From assembly GCA_037957365.1 (NCBI GenBank), contig JARHVA010007811.1:377001-441000 (forward strand): DNA of 64,000 nt, in the 5' to 3' direction. Of the stretch, positions 12,453-24,235 are shown one piece after another (the stretch's first letter is position 1; each line of letters begins with the position of its first letter). The notes under the pieces are model-generated. The model had not been told where the DNA came from. It ran no database searches and saw only the letters and a list, made by a program, of their open reading frames with translations. The DNA comes from Torreya grandis (Eukaryota; Streptophyta; Pinopsida; Cupressales; Taxaceae). The translations under genes and the position numbers were made by a program.

Positions 12453-13206
12453 TTGCATCATCTAGGTACCCTTTCTTTTTTCCTTTATTCTATGCTCATT
12501 GAATCAAATCTAAATTTTTTTTGGCATAAAATAAACCCTTTGCATACATTGATTACTTGTTTTAGTTCATCTAGTAACTTAAAGGCAAAGTAATTAATCA
12601 TAGTTTCACTATTGTTATCATGCACTTATCCAAACCACATAATCAATAAACACATCACAACAAACATGAGAAAAATCTTGATTAGGATTTCATCACCTAG
12701 TAGTAAACCTTACCCTTTCCTAGCAATCCTATTTGGAGGTCATTACCAAGGAGAGAACCAATTCATCTCTCTGGTTGAGTATAAACTCTAAAACTCAATA
12801 TATTTTGGTTAAGAACCCAACACCCTTATCATTTTAGTGTGTGAAGTGAGGGGGTAGGCCCTAATACCAAGCCATGTATTGAAGTTTAATACAAATTTCT
12901 CTCTTGAGAACCTAAACACAACTTGAAACCAACCATAGATTTTCTCTTTAGTACTTGATCTACAAGCCAAAATTTCTTCTTCACACTTTCTATGGCATAA
13001 TTCAAAAGTGATCTAAAAATAATCCTAAATTTTAAATTCACTTTTACTATATCTTTGGATTTCCTTGATTTCTTTTATTTTTTGTGATTTTTGTTTGAGG
13101 TGTGAGTTTCATCATTTATTTCCTATTTTCTCACATAGTCTTTACTAGACAACAATTGAGAAATCACACCAATCAAAGGCCACCTTTTTCTTCCTCTTCC
13201 TTCTCT
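12453..13206 (+). other. G1 5' untranslated leader
   Basis: About 750 bases between the primer site and the first plausible gag ATG. It contains no open frame and is T-rich towards its 3' end (CTTTTTCTTCCTCTTCCTTC just before gag). Confidence 0.6.
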
Positions 13207-16200
13207 ATGGAGTATACTTCAGATGTTGAGGTTTATCCTCCTCATTCTCCCCCTCCTACCATGCCTTAGATAATTTTTGAGGGTGATGCATATTTTTCCA
13301 CATTCCTTGATAACAACCTCATAACCCTCCAACACTACCTTAACACCTTATCTCACTACACCTATATTGCTTTAGTTTCTCCCATGTATATGCCTTATGG
13401 TATGCCTCCCCCTCTTATGTTTGGTGTTAATTCTACCCAATCATTGAAAAACCAAGCCTCTTCTTCTACAAATATCCCATCCACTACCACCATTAAAACT
13501 CAATCCAACATTTCGACCTATAACCAAAATCCTCCTATACAACCAACACATCTAATGTAGGGGCAACCTTACCTCTTGTTACCTATACCCCACATACCAT
13601 GGTGATATCCTCTACCCCTATTTCCACCATTCCCCTTATCACTACCAATCAACCAATTTCTACCCCACTCCAAAATTTAGTACTTTCCATACCTCTTACC
13701 ATTCCACCCATTAACACAAGGGTCACCACTCAACCTCAATATACCACTTCAACTACACCTCCAAACCAACCTTTTTTTAATCCCTCCACAAACAACCATG
13801 ACATCTTACCAATATTTTCATAATACACAAGGATACATACCACATTTTACCCAACATTTTTTGCTCACATACAAATATGGGGCATCATCCCAACCTTCCA
13901 AGACTACATACCAATATGTGGCATCATCTCAGCCTTTCAACTCTTATCCATACATTATATCCACCCAACCTCAACCAAACATACTACCCAATTATAGAAC
14001 TCCCCAAACTCAAATAGATTTAGTTAAGATGTTGATGGATAAAATGTCTAATCTTGAATCATCTATTTCTAGAGATCATAACCTTTTATCTTATGATCAA
14101 ATCTATAATTAACCCATTCGCCCATTTGTTCAATCTAATCTTATCCTCCTTAATAGGAATTACATAGTTTTCTAAGTTATAAAGCAAGGAGGACCCCTAA
14201 AAACATTTAATAGCAATCTTCCATTCATTTTATATGATTTCATATGACAATTTTTTTCTCTTTTGTACCTTCCCCATGTCCTTATTTGGACTAGCATTGG
14301 ATTGGTATAGTGCTCTCACAAGGCACTCTATCTTCTCCTTTTCTCAACTAGCCCAAATCTTCTTAGATAAATTTTTAGTCAACATATCTAAAAGGTTTTC
14401 TATTACTGACCTTTACTCCATTAGGTAATTTGATGATGAATCAATTGCCAATTTCGTAGCTAAATGGAGAGATCTCATTAACCAAATTTCTTTCTCATTA
14501 CCCCAACCTAAAATGATTGAACTCTTTTCTTGATGTTTTTCCAAACATATTGCCCCAACTCTTCAAGTTCAGACTTTTAAAACCTTTGATGAGGCATTTA
14601 CCATGGCATGTAAACCTTAAATTAGAGCCATTGATGAAGGGAAATTGAAACTAAGAAATAAGCATTCTAGATTTAAATCCAATTACCATTCTTCAACCAA
14701 AACCACTAACCCATCCAACCATCCCAATACCAAGACAAAGGCAACCACAAACATAGTTGTTTTAAAATCCACTCCACCTCCAATTATTAACCAACCTAAT
14801 CAAACCAATTCTTCCAACCCATCAAACTAATAAACTTTTAACCAAAACTGAACCACTCCAAGACAATGTACTTCCATAGGGGAGTCATATGCTTTGGTTT
14901 TGGATAAAATAATTAAATCTAATCTCATACAACTTCTTCTTATCAAACCACACCAATAATTTGATGCTTCTCATGCCACACCTAGATGGTACAATGAAAA
15001 TGATCTATGTACCTTCCATCATGTTATTGGACATGATGTTAGTAGGTGTAATACCTTTAAAAATATTGTCCAAAACATGATTGATAAGGGTTAACTTGCA
15101 TTGGATAATCCAAATGCACCTCCAAATCAATCATTAGACATATTTTATAATCCTTTACCTAGCCATGCACCTTCCACCAACCATGACAATATCCAACTAG
15201 AATCATCTCACGCTCGTGAGGTGCACATGGTCAATGTCATCATTAGTGAACCTACCATTGAGAAAACTATTACCTCAACTACCTCTTATTCCACCCCACT
15301 TATTAAAGTGGTGGAATATTATTATTTTCTTTTGGATAACCAAACAAAGGAAAAATCCTCCTCTCTTTCAATAGAAGATACCATTGACTTACCCACCTCT
15401 CTTTTGATATAAATACCAAAGGATCCAACCATTGTTTTAACTACTTCTTCCTTGAATCCACTTATGAAAGTAGTGAAATCACTACCCTTTTCTTTAGACA
15501 TCCAAACAAAGGAAGCAACTACCTCCCTTTTTCCATTTGAAGAAACCACACCCTCCTTACCTACCATAGAACAAACCACTCCTTTGGAAACCAATCCAAA
15601 TGAAGATATCATCTCCTCTATTATTTCCCTAGAAACACCATCTTCTTCAACCATCTAACCTTCCACCCAAGAAAAAGGTGAAAAAATTGTTCCCTCACCT
15701 CAACCTATGGTTTTAGTATTTAAAACCAATAACCAAGTAATCAAACCCATCTATAAAACTTTTTCTAAATTGGTTTAAAATCTAGAGTTACTTCTCAACC
15801 CAATCTAAATAGGGCCACTTTTTGGAACCATCTTGGGCTCCCTTACCAAAAAAACATGAACCTTTAACCTCACTTACATCTACCCTCAAACCTCTCATTA
15901 CCTTACCCCCTCCTTAGATACTTATTCCTTCAAAACCATAGAGGAATCTTCTAACCCATCTCAATCTAAAATTACTAAATCACCCTACGCCTCTTTGACC
16001 AAACCCATCAAGAAATTAGGAATAATTCTTACCCCTAGCTTAGATCATCAATATTTGAATTTGGACTTAACCCCATCAAATCCACCAAATAAACCTTTAA
16101 CTAAACCTATCAAAAAGGTAGAACCACCCAAACCATCTCAAACTAGACCCATATCACCCCCTTCTCTTTTACCTTAAATTTTAGGACCCCATCCCTCTAC

Positions 16201-16690
16201 TATACCCATTACCTATTGATCAAATAGTATACCTTATCCTTTTAATCTACCTACACCTATCTCCACTAAAATAACAAAATACCCATCATTTTTAACTAAC
16301 CTATCTATTTCTACCTTCCCATCTATCACTAAAACTTTACCCTCCACCTCTAAATGTTTCATCCCCAAACCAACCATAACCAAATAATCCCTACGAAAAC
16401 CACCTACCAAAACTATTCCACCAACTCAAATTTCCATGGTAAATCCTACTCCCAATAAAGATCCCAATCCTAAAACCAAAAACTTAATACCCTCAATGCC
16501 ACTGATCGAATCTTATTCAACCATTCTACAAAGGTTGTTGCAAATCTCTTCTTTAAATTTACCTCCCATCGAACCTTTCAACACTTCATGTCTTAAACTA
16601 ACATGGTTCAATGAAAATTTGAATTGTCTATATCATAGGACACTAGAACATGATATGGAGAACTGCAAAGCTCTCTAAACACTAGTCCAT
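13207..16690 (+). pseudogene. G1 gag (decayed), long Thr/Pro-rich linker
   Basis: ATG at 13207 opens a Ser/Thr/Pro-rich leader (MEYTSDVEVYPPHSPPP), with frame changes near 13570 and 14170. The capsid core lies at about 14240-14640, with recognisable segments FGLALDWYSALTRHSIFSFS, QLAQIFLDKF and SIANFVAKWRDLINQISFSL. From 14234 to 16678 one frame dominates for 2.4 kb, interrupted mainly by TAA/TAG. Two zinc-knuckle-like motifs of the C-x2-H-(x4-5)-H-x4-C kind are seen: WYNENDLCTFHHVIGHDVSRC at about 14990-15050 and WFNENLNCLYHRTLEHDMENC at about 16605-16670. The ~1.5 kb between them encodes a Thr/Ser/Pro-rich stretch with internal repeats (PLIKVVEYYYFLLDNQTKEK against PLMKVVKSLPFSLDIQTKEA). 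This part would form the particle shell and bind RNA in a working element. Confidence 0.8.
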
Positions 16691-17199
16691 AACCTATGGG
16701 ATGAGGATTATCTATTATTAGCTGAACCTCCCTTGAGCCCATTACCAACCCAACTACCAACCCAAATCATCTAACATTTACCTACTTACCCAATCTAACC
16801 TAAGACTAAGGTGGAATCAAACCATCAATATAAACCAACACTTCCCCTTATCCACACCATTCATATGGTTATCTGATCAAGAGCCCAACAAAAGGATAAG
16901 GGAAAAGTAAAAGTGTCCAAACCATGGACCCACTCTTCTAACCCTCAACATTCTATCCAAACCCAAACACCTTCACCATTACCAAAACCCAAAGTATCCA
17001 TTTTGGGTGCCTCTCCTTCCAACCCTTCCAAATATATTTATCATGAAGTATTGAAATGACTTCACCAAACATCGGTGAATATGCGCTTATATGAATTAAT
17101 CAACACCTCACCTCCTCACCGTCAAATAGTGATAGAGATTCTATGATCCATAGAGGTTTAAACCAAATATCCTCAACCCATTGTAGCCTTTGTTAGAGC

Positions 17200-17700
17200 C
17201 CTTAAACTTTCCACCTTAGTCACCTTTAAGGATTTATAAATACCTTTTGTGCATCCTAAGGATCCTAATCCTCCCCTCTTTATCATGGCATACATCAAAC
17301 AAACCTGCATCAAGAGGGTGACGATTGATGGAGGAGCCAATATCAACATTTTATCCTCCCATACCTATGGCCAAATTAACTTGAAAAATAACATCATGTC
17401 TAAAACTGTAGTGGTTTTTTAGTCTTTCAATGATACTATGGCCACTACCTTGGGAAAAATTGTTCTACATATCCATTTGGGACATCGTACCATTCTAAAA
17501 CTCTTTTATGTTTTAGAGAGTTCCAAAAAAAAAATTCAAGGATACCCTTGGATCCATGCTATGAGTAATGTGCCCTTCACATTGCATCATTACATCAAAT
17601 TTGAGCGTTAAGGTCATGTCATCACCATACCAACTGACCCTAGTCCCTTTGCTTCTTGTAATATGAAATATCGACCCAATGATGTTCTTCTTCCTCATCC
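17200..17700 (+). pseudogene. G1 protease region
   Basis: A frame with KRVTIDGGANINILSSHTYG at about 17310-17370 matches the flap-preceding active-site region of retropepsins in Tat elements, where the canonical D-S/T-G-A/S is often altered. Here it reads D-G-G-A. Downstream text (LGKIVLHIHLGHRTILKLFYV, then IQGYPWIHAMSNVPFTLHHY) resembles the remainder of the domain. About 1 kb of poorly conserved linker follows before the reverse transcriptase. It is broken by in-frame stops. Confidence 0.65.
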
Positions 17701-18719
17701 ATCCATCTCACTTCCAACTAATAAAAATTATACCCATATCATTGATGAATATTCAACAAGCTCATCCATGCCTTCTTCATAGATACCTATAAAAGACCCT
17801 TTAGAACCCACATTCCAATGTCTCTCATTAGAAAAATACTATCTTTTGGCATTGGATGCCTTTCCCACTCCTTAAGAGTATGGGAGCCTTGACCATGACC
17901 CTAACTATGAACCTAACATTGGAACCATCATTCCTTTTAGACCACCCAACCATCAAACCAATTTAATCTATGGGGGACTTGACCATCCACTTCTTGCTTC
18001 CTCTACCACCCTTCATATTTGACCATTTACCTCTAATTTCTCATATCTCAATAAACCAACCTTTGCCAAAGTTTGCCTTCATGTGTGTGCTTGAAAGGGG
18101 TTTGGATTTTGGATTTATTAATAAGGACCTCATGAACTACCCATAATGAAAACTCAAAAACCTTTTGAGCAATTTGGCCTTGGGTTTTTACCACTAGAAG
18201 GACCCACCTCACCAAAACCCATCTCCACCATCGATGAGGATGTCTTAACCTCACCAACCCCATCTCCCTCAAATTCTAAGGATTTTTATATCATACCATA
18301 TAAATTTTTATAATTAATATCATTATTTTTGACCCCCTAACCTATCAAAAGGATGGCCGAACTAAGACCCTTCCTCTCATCTATCTTGAAATGGTAGAAA
18401 ATGATTCTCCTACCATCAACACCATTCAACGTCAAGATGATGATTCCATTATTACCTACCTTGGTATAAGGGATTTTTTCCATAAATATCTTCCTCCTAA
18501 AAATAAAACCATGTTGAATGAATCTACCATTGATGTCAACATGGGTACTTAGGATAACCCTTGCATCATCAAGATCAGACAATCCTTGAATTCCATAGAA
18601 TAACAAGATTACCCTTCCTTCTTTCATGACTAAATCATAGAATTTTCTTGGTATTATTAGGATATACCTAGAATTTAACCTTCTATTTATCTCCATAACA
18701 TCATCAACCATCCTTATGT

Positions 18720-19560
18720 TAAACCTATCAAACAAAATTCTGGCAAGATGTACCCTTGCATCACCCTTCTAGTCAAAGAGGAACTTCAACACCTTTTATC
18801 TGTCAACTTCATCTAACCCATTGAATATCCTAAATTGGTTTCTAACATCATTCCAATTACCAAACCCATAGGGGGACTTCACTTTTGTATTTGATTTCAT
18901 GACCTTAACTTTGATTCCCCAAAAGATGACTTCCTTTTGCCTAGCATTGACCAACTTGTTTGTCTTATAGCTAGTCATGAGATGTTATCTCTCATGGAAT
19001 TTTTTTGAGTTATAATCATATCTTTATTGCTCCCAAATATCAACATAAAACCTTTTTTATCACCCCATATGGGGCTTTCTACTACAAAGTCATGTCATTC
19101 AATTTAAATAACATTGGCACAACCTACCAACATGCCATGACCTACATCTTCTATGACCTCATCCATAAAATCATCAATGACAATGTGGATGATCTCCTTG
19201 GGAAATATAAATATCACAAGGATCATCTAGACATCCTCAAAATAATATTTAAATGCTTAATCCATTTCCACATCAGACTCAACCATAAGAAATGTATTTT
19301 TGGGTCCTTTCTTGAAAGATTCTTGGCTTCATTATCTCCCTTCAAGGAATAAAAGTAAACCCCTACCAAATTTAGAGAAATAATTGAAATGCCACCTCAA
19401 ACACACCTTAATAAACTTTGTAACTTGCAAGGAAATCTCCAATCGATCTATTGTTTCATCTCTCAATTATTAGATAGATGTCAACCTTTTCACCATCTCC
19501 TTAAAAAAGACACATCTTTTAAGTGGACTAAAGACTACCAATAAGCCTTTTATTCACTAA
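18720..19560 (+). pseudogene. G1 reverse transcriptase
   Basis: Conserved blocks appear in order. A GLHFCI-FHDLN segment with LPSIDQLV lies at about 18870-18960. FFITPYGAFYYKVMSFNL is at about 19045. NVDDLLGK at about 19180-19205 replaces the Y/F-x-DD active site. LNHKKCIFGSFLERFL is at about 19280. The usual MPFGL is degraded to MSFNL. A 115-codon uninterrupted stretch (19005-19352) covers the palm. It then shifts frame and continues as a connection with a FKWTKD-type segment near 19510. Function in the family: copying element RNA into DNA. Not functional here because of stops and the lost Tyr. Confidence 0.8.
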
Positions 19561-19990
19561 AATAATAAATTCTTTATCCACCTATATTAAACCTTCATAA
19601 ATAGTATAAACCCTTCTACCTTTACATCTCCACCATTGACTATTCCTTAGGGGCAATGTCACTCACCATGCTGAATAAAATAAAGATAAAGTTATCTACT
19701 ACATAAGTTGAACACTTGTAGAGTATGAAACTTGGTGTACGCATCCTAAGAAAATTTACCTCACCCTCATCTTTTTTGGCTTCTAAAATTCACCATTACC
19801 TTCTTAATCATAAAACCTATGTTATCACTAACACTAACCCACTCAAGTACATGCACTCCAAACCAACCAAAACTAGTGTATGGCTAAGTGGCTTATGTTT
19901 TTAGATAAGTTTTATTTTGATGTCATTAAATAAAATTAAATTAAAGGGTAATTGATTGATTATTAATTGGTTAAATTTACTCTACCTGAA
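19561..19990 (+). pseudogene. G1 first RNase H (gypsy type)
   Basis: Split over frames but recognisable by YKPFYLYISTIDYSLGAM at about 19600-19660 and, further on, KIHHYLLNHKTYVITNTNPL at about 19785-19850. The latter corresponds to the usual LRHYFLxHxVxLxTxxxPLKY of gypsy RNase H. Stops and frameshifts are frequent. Confidence 0.65.
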
Positions 19991-20025
19991 AACCAAACTC
20001 TTCTTCTTACATTTCTAGACAAGTT

Positions 20026-20460
20026 CATCGTGACTCTTTATCAAGATGACCCCACGTACCAACTGACCATGTTCTTCAATGGATCCAAATTATAGTGTGG
20101 TGGGGGTACCAAAGTTATTTTCATTCCCCTTGATGGTTAACCTCTTCATATTTCCTTTAAAATTGTCTTTGAATTCACCAACAATGTGGCTAAGTATGAA
20201 GCTTTAGTCATAGGTCTCCAAACTGCTCTAGCCTTGGGAGTCAAAATAATTAATATTTTTGGTGATTCCCAACTTGTGGTCAACCAAGTAAATGGATATT
20301 TCCAATGTAATAATGATGTTTTACTAAAGTATAAGTAACTCATAGATGTACTCTTAGCATCATTTGATCATTACCTTATCTAATCAGTTCCATGATCTAC
20401 CAACAAGTTCATAGATACCATCACTTCCCTTACTTCCCAAATTTATTCTCAACCTACCAA
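20026..20460 (+). pseudogene. G1 second (additional) RNase H
   Basis: The segment reads QLTMFFNGSKL at about 20060-20092, where the catalytic Asp of FDGS is Asn. Next come EFTNNVAKYEALVIGLQTAL at about 20172 and NIFGDSQLVVNQVNGYFQCN at about 20255. These carry the Glu and second Asp expected of an RNase H fold. It sits between the first RNase H and integrase, which is the order of the Tat branch. It would help remove the RNA template. The D-to-N change and stops indicate loss of function. Confidence 0.8.
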
Positions 20461-20639
20461 ATATAGATTATTTGTTACTATCCATCATTTTATTACCCCA
20501 TCCTATATCCATTTTAACCTTCTTACCATTTATAATGTAGATCAATATCTATCAGACATGTGGTGTGAGCAAACCTTCAACTACCTTAACCTCAACATCA
20601 TTCCTCCCAACCTCTCTAAGAATGTTTGAAGAACCTTTA

Positions 20640-21806
20640 TTTAGAGTACCTATAATTATACCATACTAGGGGAAATACTTTACAAATATGTCTTTGATAG
20701 CTTCCTTCTTCATTTTCTTCACAGTCATGAAGCTTCCCATGCCATCAAGGAAACACATGGCATAATCTGTGGTGAACATTTTAGTGGTTTAGTTGTTTCT
20801 AAATGCATCCTTCACCTTGGATACTATTAGCCCACCCTCAACCAAGAATATTATGATTATGTAATGAAGTGTGTTAAGTTTTAACATCATGTTAATTTAC
20901 ACCATGCACCTTCCCATAGCCTTCAAGTATCTAAAGACTTTTTTCCATTATCATAATGGGACTTAGATCTAATTGGGGAAATCAATACTAATTATTAATA
21001 ATACCACTAATACATCATCACCACCACTGAATATTTCACCAAGTGGGTGTAAGCCATTCCTCTCATCTCCACTAAAGCTAAAAAAATATTGACTTTATCA
21101 ACTATCACATCATATTTCATTTTGGTGTTCCCCATTAGATCATCATCAATAATGGTAAATATTTCAAGAACAAGAAAGTCTAAGGTCTTTGTGATGATTT
21201 GGCATCAAGTTAATATTTTCCTCACCTTATCATCTACAATAAAATGGACATGCAAAAGCCTCTAACAAAATGTTGACCAAAGTCATCAGTGTTTTAGGTC
21301 AAGATTGGCACTTGCACATCCCCTTCATTTTATGGGCATATCCCATTAGAATTTAAAACTATAAGGGTGATACCCATTTCTCTTTAGTATTCATATTAAA
21401 TATAGTATTGCCTCTTGAAGTCTAGATTCCCTCTCTTCACATATATTTAGAAGAGATCATTTCTAAGAGTGACTATCATCAAGAAAAACTAGCATGACTT
21501 GATCTACTTGATGAACATCACATCAAAACACTCAACCATATTCATTTCTACAAAGAGTGAATCAAATTCACCTATAAAAAACACCTAAAAGAATAAGAAT
21601 TCAATATCAGAGACCTCATCCTTAAGGAAAATCAACATGTCACCAACATGAAGAAAATCAAAAAAGGTAGCTTTTATTTCTATTGGCTTAGAACCTACAT
21701 CATAACCCATAAGTATGGATTAGGAGCTTATCATTTATCTTTTCTCAAAAGGAAAATAGAACTTGATCCTCTCAGTGCTTCACATTTGCATCCATTCTTT
21801 TGTTAA
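20640..21806 (+). pseudogene. G1 integrase
   Basis: The N-terminal H-H-C-C zinc segment is visible at about 20727-20890 (SHEASHAIKETHG, then VMKCVKF with one Cys lost). The catalytic core follows with YIITTTEYFTKWV at about 21010-21050 and an IINNGKYFKNKK segment near 21140. The C-terminal part shows NIRDLILKENQHV near 21610 and GAYHLSFLKRKIELDPLSAS near 21725, ending at TAA about 21806. It is broken in several places. In the family it inserts the cDNA into the genome. Confidence 0.8.
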
Positions 21807-23281
21807 ATAAGGATTGAACTCACTTTTCTAACTTAGGTTCATCCCTTGATTTATGATATTTTCACCTTAATTCACCTATCCCTCTCCTTTTGAGGATAAT
21901 TGATTACAACATAGAAACATGTGATTAACTATCAAAATCATATCCTAATCCTAAATATGGGTACTATGGCTCTACCCATGCCATGGTTCTCATGGATACT
22001 TTTTGTCTCTAACAAGATGGAATCCCATGATCTTTTGTTCCTCAAACCCTTCCTTTCACCTACCTATAACCTCTTTGTGCTAACATTTTTGCCCTCATAA
22101 AGGTAAACCTCTAAGCCTAAATATACTTGTCCATGTCTAAAACTAGCATCCAAAAAATTTGGGATACTAAAATATTATTTAGGTCACATATTTCTAGTAT
22201 TATAAATTGATCCCTTGAAGGAAAACTACTCAAAATCCTCTAAATTACTTAAAATATAGACTAATCCCTTGAAGGATAGCTACCAAAATAAACAAATCCA
22301 AATTTAGACCATTCCCTTGAAGTATGTCTAAGTCATATTAGTCAAAATAAATCATTTGAATCTTCTCACATTGATTAGCTTTATAAACCTATCAAAACAA
22401 ATAGAAATAACAAGCAAACCTTATATCAAAATAGAACAAGCTATCCCAAGAAAGTTTTAATCAACTTTTATATCTAACACAAGTATACTTCCTACATTGA
22501 TTAGTCTACACCTAGCATAAGACATGGACTTGTATATTTTGGTTCTTAGGTCACATCTAGAAGGAGAAAACTAACCCACATAAGGTTAACCTATCTATCA
22601 CCCATTTCTTTTATATTTCAATTACCTACCCCCACTTTATACTATCTATAAATCAAGGGATTATGAGCTTACTTGACATGATGTGATCAAGACACCTTTT
22701 TTATCAGCCTAAGCATGTTAATTCAAAGCATTTGATAGGCTTACATTCTATAAGCCATTCCAACTTCAGGTTTTATTTTGTCCTTACCAATGAAAAGACA
22801 TCTTGTTTCTTTTCTTATCTTTCATTATTTATTGTTGTAGACATGTGTCTCATTAATTCTTATCAGTTTTACAACATTAACTTTATCTAACTAGCTTTAT
22901 GTGTCATTATATAGCATCATAAACCATAAAAAAAAATCATACATCAAAACATCATCACTACATCACATAATCCATGATCATCATACCAAAATGATCATCA
23001 TCACCACATCACATAAACAAAGATCATCACATCAAATGCCATTACATAAATAACATCAATGATCATAAACATCAAACCATCCATAAACATAATATCATAT
23101 CCAAGAACAAAAATATAACATCATAACCATATTCTAAACATCACATGCCTAAGCTAATGAGTAAACAATATCTCATAAAACATGCACATAAACCATAAAC
23201 CAAACCATGAGCCATAAAATGAACATAAAATATCCACATCTGCATCCATAATCATAAACCATGTCATGAACCATGAACATA

Positions 23282-23285
<4 letters not shown>
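21807..23285 (+). other. G1 post-integrase non-coding region
   Basis: No coding frame is supported. Four related short phrases of the form ATCCCTTGAAGG with nearby CTACTCAAA/CTACCAAAA occur at about 22211-22330. From about 22920 to 23260 the DNA is low-complexity, built of CATCA/CATAAAC words, and it leads into an AT microsatellite. Long variable 3' regions with tandem repeats are known in Tat elements. Confidence 0.55.
22920..23260. repeat. CATCA/CATAAAC-rich low-complexity tract
   Basis: Successive short words such as CATCATCACTACATCACATAA, ATGATCATCATCACCACATC and ACATAAACCATAAACC give a C-poor-in-G, one-strand-biased composition over about 340 bases. It looks like a decayed simple repeat. 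Confidence 0.6.

Positions 23286-23335
<50 letters not shown>
23286..23335. repeat. (AT)25 microsatellite
   Basis: Uninterrupted AT dinucleotides over about 50 bases. Open frames on the reverse strand across it are repeat artefacts with YIYIYI runs. Confidence 0.97.
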
Positions 23336-23337
<2 letters not shown>

Positions 23338-23470
23338 TATACATCATGTTTATCAAATAAATAATACATGTAATAATGTATAAAATCTCTCTCTTATATA
23401 CATCTTGCATCATCATCATATAGGCTGATATTAAAATCATGTACATATAACGTATCAAAACATATATCAT

Positions 23471-24235
23471 GCCCCTAGGGCACCACTACCACTGGCCCCT
23501 TCTTCTCCTACACTTGCACTACCATCTAGTGCTAGTCTTCTTAGGGTTTCTATAGGTCCACTTACTATAGAGGACCACTACCTTATATGCACAACAATTG
23601 GGCCACCTACTAAATTGACCATATACTCTCCCCATCTCAACTTCTCTAGACATTATGCTAGCACTATAGCCTCATAATACCTCAACTCTTCAATTAAAAC
23701 TAAGTATTGTGTCATAAGAATCATCCCAAGTGGTCCTCCTACTGGGGATATGATAACTCTTACACTCTACCTCAAGGTAACCCTCTCCTAAGTCATTAAA
23801 CCAAGGGAGTTCCTCACCTAATCTCACTCTCCTATCAAGGTGGTAACTTAATCCTATAAAGTAATAATCTAGCCCTATAACCCTATGATCTAAGCTTTTG
23901 TAGCTAATAGTACTATCATTACTCTCCCATCCTAACCACTACCCTATACCAGTTCCCCCACTAGATCCACATCTATAGCCTATCAGCCCCCATGCTCTCA
24001 TTCAAAATTAGCTACTACATATAGGGCCTAATACCATCCTACATATCTATCAATAAAACTCACATCATCTATCACTTCTTTGGTTGGTAGCTTCTCATGA
24101 TCTAGTATTACATATTATGGTTATGGCTTTGAAAGAAGAAACTCCACATCCTCTCTATTATACCTTTGTGAAGTAGGAAAAATCCCCTACACAAGTCCAT
24201 ATTGCCTCTGAACTTTGTCAAATGGGATGAGCTCC
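23471..24235 (+). pseudogene. Coding-like remnant after G1 integrase
   Basis: In the frame starting GCC at 23471, about 250 codons carry roughly a dozen stops, nearly all TAA/TAG. Between stops the text is protein-like, for example TIEDHYLICTTIGPPTKLTI and CVIRIIPSGPPTGDMITLTL. The local base composition is also richer in C than its surroundings. Position after integrase on the same strand would fit an accessory frame of the element. I recognise no family, and a non-coding origin is possible. Confidence 0.3.

Noticed and set aside
15322..15654. 110-codon open frame on the minus strand
   Set aside because: It mirrors the Thr/Ser/Pro-rich plus-strand gag linker of G1. Its Val/Gly/Glu-rich text is the antisense of that low-complexity coding strand.
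18337..18735. 132-codon open frame on the minus strand
   Set aside because: Lies antisense to G1 pol just before the RT. No domain was recognised, and plus-strand pol text continues across it, so it is an antisense shadow.
22920..23260. CRISPR-like or satellite array in the CATCA-rich tract
   Set aside because: Words vary in spacing and length with no fixed repeat/spacer pattern. It is simple low-complexity DNA.
23154..23470. Two reverse-strand open frames with YIYIYI runs
   Set aside because: They run through the AT microsatellite and have no other content. Artefact of the dinucleotide repeat.
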